From contig CM019070.1 of the NCBI GenBank assembly GCA_009667805.1, positions 54,024,451 to 54,088,450 of the forward strand: a DNA stretch of 64,000 nucleotides, in the 5' to 3' direction. Positions within the stretch are counted from its first letter, which is position 1. Every line of letters begins with the position of its first letter. Position numbers and translations under genes: made by a program. The notes below the pieces were generated by a model, which was given only the letters and a program-made list of their open reading frames with translations, was not told where the DNA came from and ran no database searches. Below, piece after piece: positions 60,049 through 64,000 of the stretch. Origin of the DNA: Leptobrachium leishanense. Taxonomy: Eukaryota > Chordata > Amphibia > Anura > Megophryidae.

Positions 60049-61940
60049 GGGCTCTATTAACTTCTTCGCGCAAACGTTAACAGGTGCACAAAAACGCATT
60101 AACGCGAGGGGAAAAGCCCTTTGCGCAGAACGTCATATTACAATGTTCGCTCAAAAAATGAGCGTTAACGTCTACCGCTGGTGAACCTGCGCGAACCCTT
60201 GTCGAGCGTAATGTACGTTGCACGTCCTATACTTAACATTGTGAGCACAAATGCGTTTGTGCGCTGGTACGTGGATGTTATTACAATCTATGCGCAAATT
60301 TTAACGCACAGCGTTTGCACGCATAATTTTAACATCGTTTAAAAGCTGGTGTTAACGGCAAATCTGAACGTTCTGGCCGAAACCAAATACACCAGCCCAA
60401 AAAAAAAGCACAGTATAGTTACACATTCTACACATACCCAAACAATAAAATTGAGTGGTTGTGCGTGTTTTTTTATTGCTGCAGCATATATACTCAGATT
60501 GATTTTGACAGGCACAAAAACTGAACGGGAGACAATTGTGGTTCTTAATTCTGATTGGCTGAATCGCGTTAAAAAACAGTTTGCACACCGATTTCAGCGC
60601 GCAACGTTAACCACTTCAATGCTTGTGACGCGCTCAGCGCGTCCAACCGCAGGTACGTTCCTTGTGCTGGCCCCCCCCGGTGCGGGCTGACATCCTCCAT
60701 ATCAGCCCAGCACCCGGAACCGCCGCCGGAGTAATTAGGTGTCATCGCGGGGGCGCGATGACACCTGATTCAGGCGCCCCCCCCGCATGTGCGGAGGAGG
60801 CGCCTGGAAGGGAGGGGGGGGAGGTCCTTCGGACCTCTCTCCCTCCCGATCGGTGGCGTGCAGGGGGTTAACCCAGGCACCGTTTGGAAGGGCAGAGCCT
60901 GCCCTTCCAAATGGTACCTGGCATTAACCCCATGGGGGCCGGATCACGAATCGGCGCCGAAAAGCGCCGGTTCGTGATCCTTTCCCGGAGCTGGCCGACA
61001 TCTTGGATGTCGGCCAAGCTTCCGGGAATGCCCCCTGAGGACTGGCGTCATCGTGCATAGCACGATGATGCCAGTCCTGGAGTTAACCCTTAACTGCCAC
61101 CAATGGTGGAGATAGGGGGTTCCAATGAACCCCCTATCTCCAGATCCGTGGCAGTTAGGGGTTAATGTTTGGTATTGTTGGATCGGCCAGAGCATGGCCG
61201 TTCCAACAATACCAAACTTGACTATGAAAAAAGTTTTAAATTTTTTTTTAAATAAAAAAATATTCAAAAAAAAATTATAAAAAAAAATAAACAATTTTTT
61301 TTTCTTTTTTTTGGTTCGTTAATGCAGCAATATTGTTCCCATTTCAATTATAATGTGAACAATAATGCTGCACTAACGATTTTTGTATGCGGTGCGTTTG
61401 TTAAAAATCGCGTAATTTTCCCCAAAAAAAAATGTAACGAGACCCCATCTCTAATTTTTTTAACAAGCGCACCCCATACAAAATATAACCGCAATTGCTC
61501 GCATGTTAAAATGTGAAAAAAAAACACTTTACACGTTGTAAATTATTGAAAATTCATATTTTATTGCATTTTTTGTTATAATATACAGCCATGTCATGAC
61601 GTATACATATAATAATGACATATTATGAATCTGCCGAGTCTGACGGAAAGAACGATATATATAATATGATATGGGTCATATAGTAAAATAAGCCTTCAAA
61701 ACACGTTTAAACATGATGAGCAAAATCGGTAAAAATGACCTCAGCACAGGGGCGGGAAATGCCTCAGCAGCGAAAGGGTTAATGTGCGTGCGTCGTTTTT
61801 CCGCGCGTTATTTTTAGATGGATGAAAAAATGGGCACTGATTGTAATACCACCGTTATTTTTTGCACGTTAACGTTTAACGTCGCGCGCAAAAAAAGAGC
61901 GCTGCGCGTGCGCTTTTGGGCGAAGAAGTTAATAAAGCCC
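60049..61940. mobile_element. GC-rich TIR element, sister of 13911-15559
   Basis: Ends GGGCTCTATTAACTTCTTCG and, inverted, GGGCTTTATTAACTTCTTCG are terminal repeats. The body matches 13911-14284 and 15209-15559. It lacks the hAT seen there but carries a piggyBac-like insertion (60611-61778) instead. Confidence 0.75.
60611..61778. mobile_element. piggyBac-like MITE, TTAA target
   Basis: The start is CCACTTCAATGCTTGTGACG and the end CTCAGCAGCGAAAGGG, flanked by TTAA (60607-60610, 61779-61782). It is 1168 bp and closely matches 54056-55275, including the hairpins and the AT-rich half. Confidence 0.88.
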
Positions 61941-62660
61941 GTAGTGTTTAAAAAAAGAACATTATGACAATTGTATATATTTTGGGGAAATACATGTCAC
62001 AGCAGTGTGAGTTTGCAAGGCACGTTTTGAAAATAATAATAAAAAAACAATATGTGCATCACCTTTCGTAACATATTTTTAAAACATGGCACATGTCATA
62101 TGGAATCAGAGTAATTTGAAAATCGTTCTGCAGCATGTTTTCCCCATTTAAATAAATCAGAATCCATTCAGATTGTTTTGTATCTTCTTGTGAATGCTAA
62201 AGCTACGCTGTGTTTTTTTCCTTTAAAGAGAAGTATTTGTCAGCTTGGTCCTGCCATTAAACATCAAAGCCACACAGGCATTGTTTTCACTGAGTAACTA
62301 TTGTTAACGAGCGCATTAGTAGCTCTGTGGTTCAACTATTGTTTAAATTGAGCTGGGTTTGTTGGGAAAAAAAGGGATTGTATAATCAGATGATCTCATT
62401 TCACTTCTCAGTGACAAAAGGATGTAACAGAGTTTAATGACACCTTTGTTATGTATATACAAACTTGCTGTTGTATTTTCCTGTCTAGAGTGTTTAAGGG
62501 CGAGATGGGATTCTCTGTTTTTGTGTCAATTGCTTTGTTGATTTTAACAATTGATCATTTAAAGCTCATTTTATTACTAGTTATCTGATATTTTATAGCA
62601 ACTCCTAAACATTGATAGTTATACAGTATATGTTAACTCTGTGTGTTTTGACAACATCAC
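61941..62660. other. intergenic, anonymous AT-rich sequence
   Basis: No coding frame or repeat with definable ends. Confidence 0.4.
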
Positions 62661-62666
62661 ATTTAG

Positions 62667-62861
62667 TACCAGCCGGATGGAGTAGAGGTAACATCACTGC
62701 TCTGTAACTGTGGCGACACAGGTTTGAGTCCCGGCCAGAGCACCCCTCCAGTAAGTGTCCTTGGGCAAGACACCTAACGGTACATACTCGCCACCCAGGA
62801 CATACTTGAAAACAAGAGAAATCCCAATGTATCCTTCCTGGTAAAAATACTTTATAAAAAC
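62667..62861 (+). mobile_element. tRNA-derived V-SINE
   Basis: A tRNA-like head has an A-box-like TGGAGTAGAGG and a B-box-like GGTTTGAGTCC (62721-62731). The conserved V-domain follows: GTAAGTGTCCTTGGGCAAGA, then CACCTAACGG. The tail is CCAGGACATACTTGAAAAC to CTTTATAAAAAC, shared with the LINE tail at 55440. No clear target duplication was found. Confidence 0.82.
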
Positions 62862-63839
62862 AATTGCCAGCAATTAATTATAGTTTGCTTATAGTCACAA
62901 TCAAAATACAAAGTTTTCTCCTTTCACTATCTTAACCCCTTTACTACCATGTGATTTTTGTTGAAAATAAATGTATCATTTCATTTATTTGAAACACAGG
63001 ATGCAAAGATAACAGTTAAACACGGAGTAAAATAGAAAACTTTACACAGAGATTGTAAAGATTGTTCTGCGACAGATAAAAATTAAAATAATGTAAATTT
63101 GTTGATTTTTATTGTTTATTTGTTTATTCATTACAGATATTTTTTGTATTTGTTTATTCATTACAGATATTTTTTTCAAATGAAAGGTTCTGAACTGTAG
63201 CTGGTGTCCTTTATCTTACACAATGTCACATGCGGTCTGCATTATCAACAGACAGGCAGAAATGGCCTTTGTGTCAAATATTGTACCTTTATAAAGATAA
63301 ATAATAAAAATTGTGAGATATCCTGCTCATGGGGATTTGTAGTGATTGTAATGAGATTATTAGCAATGCAGCTTCTAAAAAAATACCAATAGAATATAAA
63401 AGTAATATCTGTATGTGACATAATGCCTGCGTATGGAGATTACAGTAACACTTTGTATCGGTACTGTACTGGGATTTTTCCAGTCATTATAACTCCCTGA
63501 ATCTTATCCCTGACCCCAGAGCTCTCCCTGGCTATTGTAATGCAACTGTAATATGTTTGAATTTTTTGTTATAGTGAGAATTGGGACTGTTATTTGCAGT
63601 ATGTTTTACCTCTCTGCAGGTTGACTGTAAAGAGATAACACAGTGGATTTCTTTTCACCACAGATATACAGTATATGCTGTATGACTGTGCATGGGACTG
63701 TGTATGTACTGCGTATGTATGACTGCGTGTATATACTGTATGAATGTGGTATCTGAGAAAATATTGTGTGTGTGTTTGTGTATGTGTATGTGAATGAATA
63801 CAGTATGAATATTTGTTTGTATGTAAGACTAGGGATGTG
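62862..63839. other. intergenic, anonymous
   Basis: A TTAACCCCTTTACTACCATG end-like motif is at 62933. A roughly 30-bp tandem pair (TTGTTTATTCATTACAGATA twice) is at 63117-63175. Stretches of GTATGTATGACTG-like simple sequence lie at 63660-63830. Confidence 0.4.
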
Positions 63840-64000
63840 CCTGACTTTTTCTTCGTTTCGGCACGTTCGGTTTTTCAAAAGTTTTGTTTCAGATCGTTTC
63901 GGCCCATTTTTGTTTCGGCTCGTTTCGTTTTGGCTCGGTGTTTTGTATCGATTTTTGTTTCGTGAAATTGGTGAATTTCGGTCTTTTGGATCGTCTGTTC
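63840..64000. mobile_element. left end of a hAT-like element, cut by window edge
   Basis: It begins TAGGGATGTGCCTGAC and continues with TTTCGTTTCGGCACG and TTCGTTTTGGCTCGG motifs, a common hAT end type. The rest lies beyond the window. Confidence 0.6.

Noticed and set aside
62667..62740. Possible tRNA gene
   Set aside because: Box B is present but the body does not fold as a full tRNA and is fused to the V-SINE core and tail; it is the SINE head.

Overview
The window is vertebrate nuclear DNA, most likely from a frog. One host gene is recognisable: znf644 (zinc finger protein 644), a partner of the G9a/GLP histone methyltransferase complex. Four coding exons lie on the + strand between 9507 and 28935, followed by a 3' UTR and a likely poly(A) signal near 30072. 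Joined in frame, the exons give 1260 residues counted from the ATG at 9537, with eight C2H2 zinc fingers and a basic nuclear signal. The frame is open back to the splice acceptor at 9505-9506, so a short upstream coding exon probably lies outside the window. The frog assignment is an inference from the close match to tetrapod ZNF644 and from the repeat content.

The rest is dense with mobile elements, many defined to the base by target-site duplications (TSDs). hAT elements with 8-bp TSDs lie at 14285-15200, 15603-16378, 16667-17635, 21853-23337, 39743-41097, 56555-56736 and 57214-58045. PIF/Harbinger-type MITEs with 3-bp TTA/TAA duplications lie at 6750-7185, 7433-7859, 18837-19120, 27414-27860 and 36437-37307; 1316-1740 is a clear relative without a clean TSD. 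PiggyBac-like elements with TTAA targets lie at 522-1180, 8292-8902, 51240-51865, 54056-55275 and 60611-61778, with a decayed copy at 2156-2876. There are three probable solo LTRs (38881-41359, 47048-49109, 50047-50836), pieces of L2/CR1-like LINEs, tRNA-derived V-SINE copies, and a 2.3-kb foldback element (42552-44844) between 15-bp direct repeats.

Layout: 1-9500 holds MITEs and low-information sequence 5' of the large znf644 exon. 9507-28935 is the gene; its introns carry the hAT cluster (14.3-17.6 kb and 21.9-23.3 kb). From 30.1 to 64 kb I recognise no host gene, only nested repeats and anonymous AT-rich sequence.

The most unusual signal is inside the non-autonomous hAT elements. They carry GC-rich palindromes bounded on both sides by outward-pointing splice-donor sequences (AAGGTAAGT). 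They also carry internal minisatellites whose motifs are shared between hAT families with different termini. Several of the elements lie in znf644 introns.
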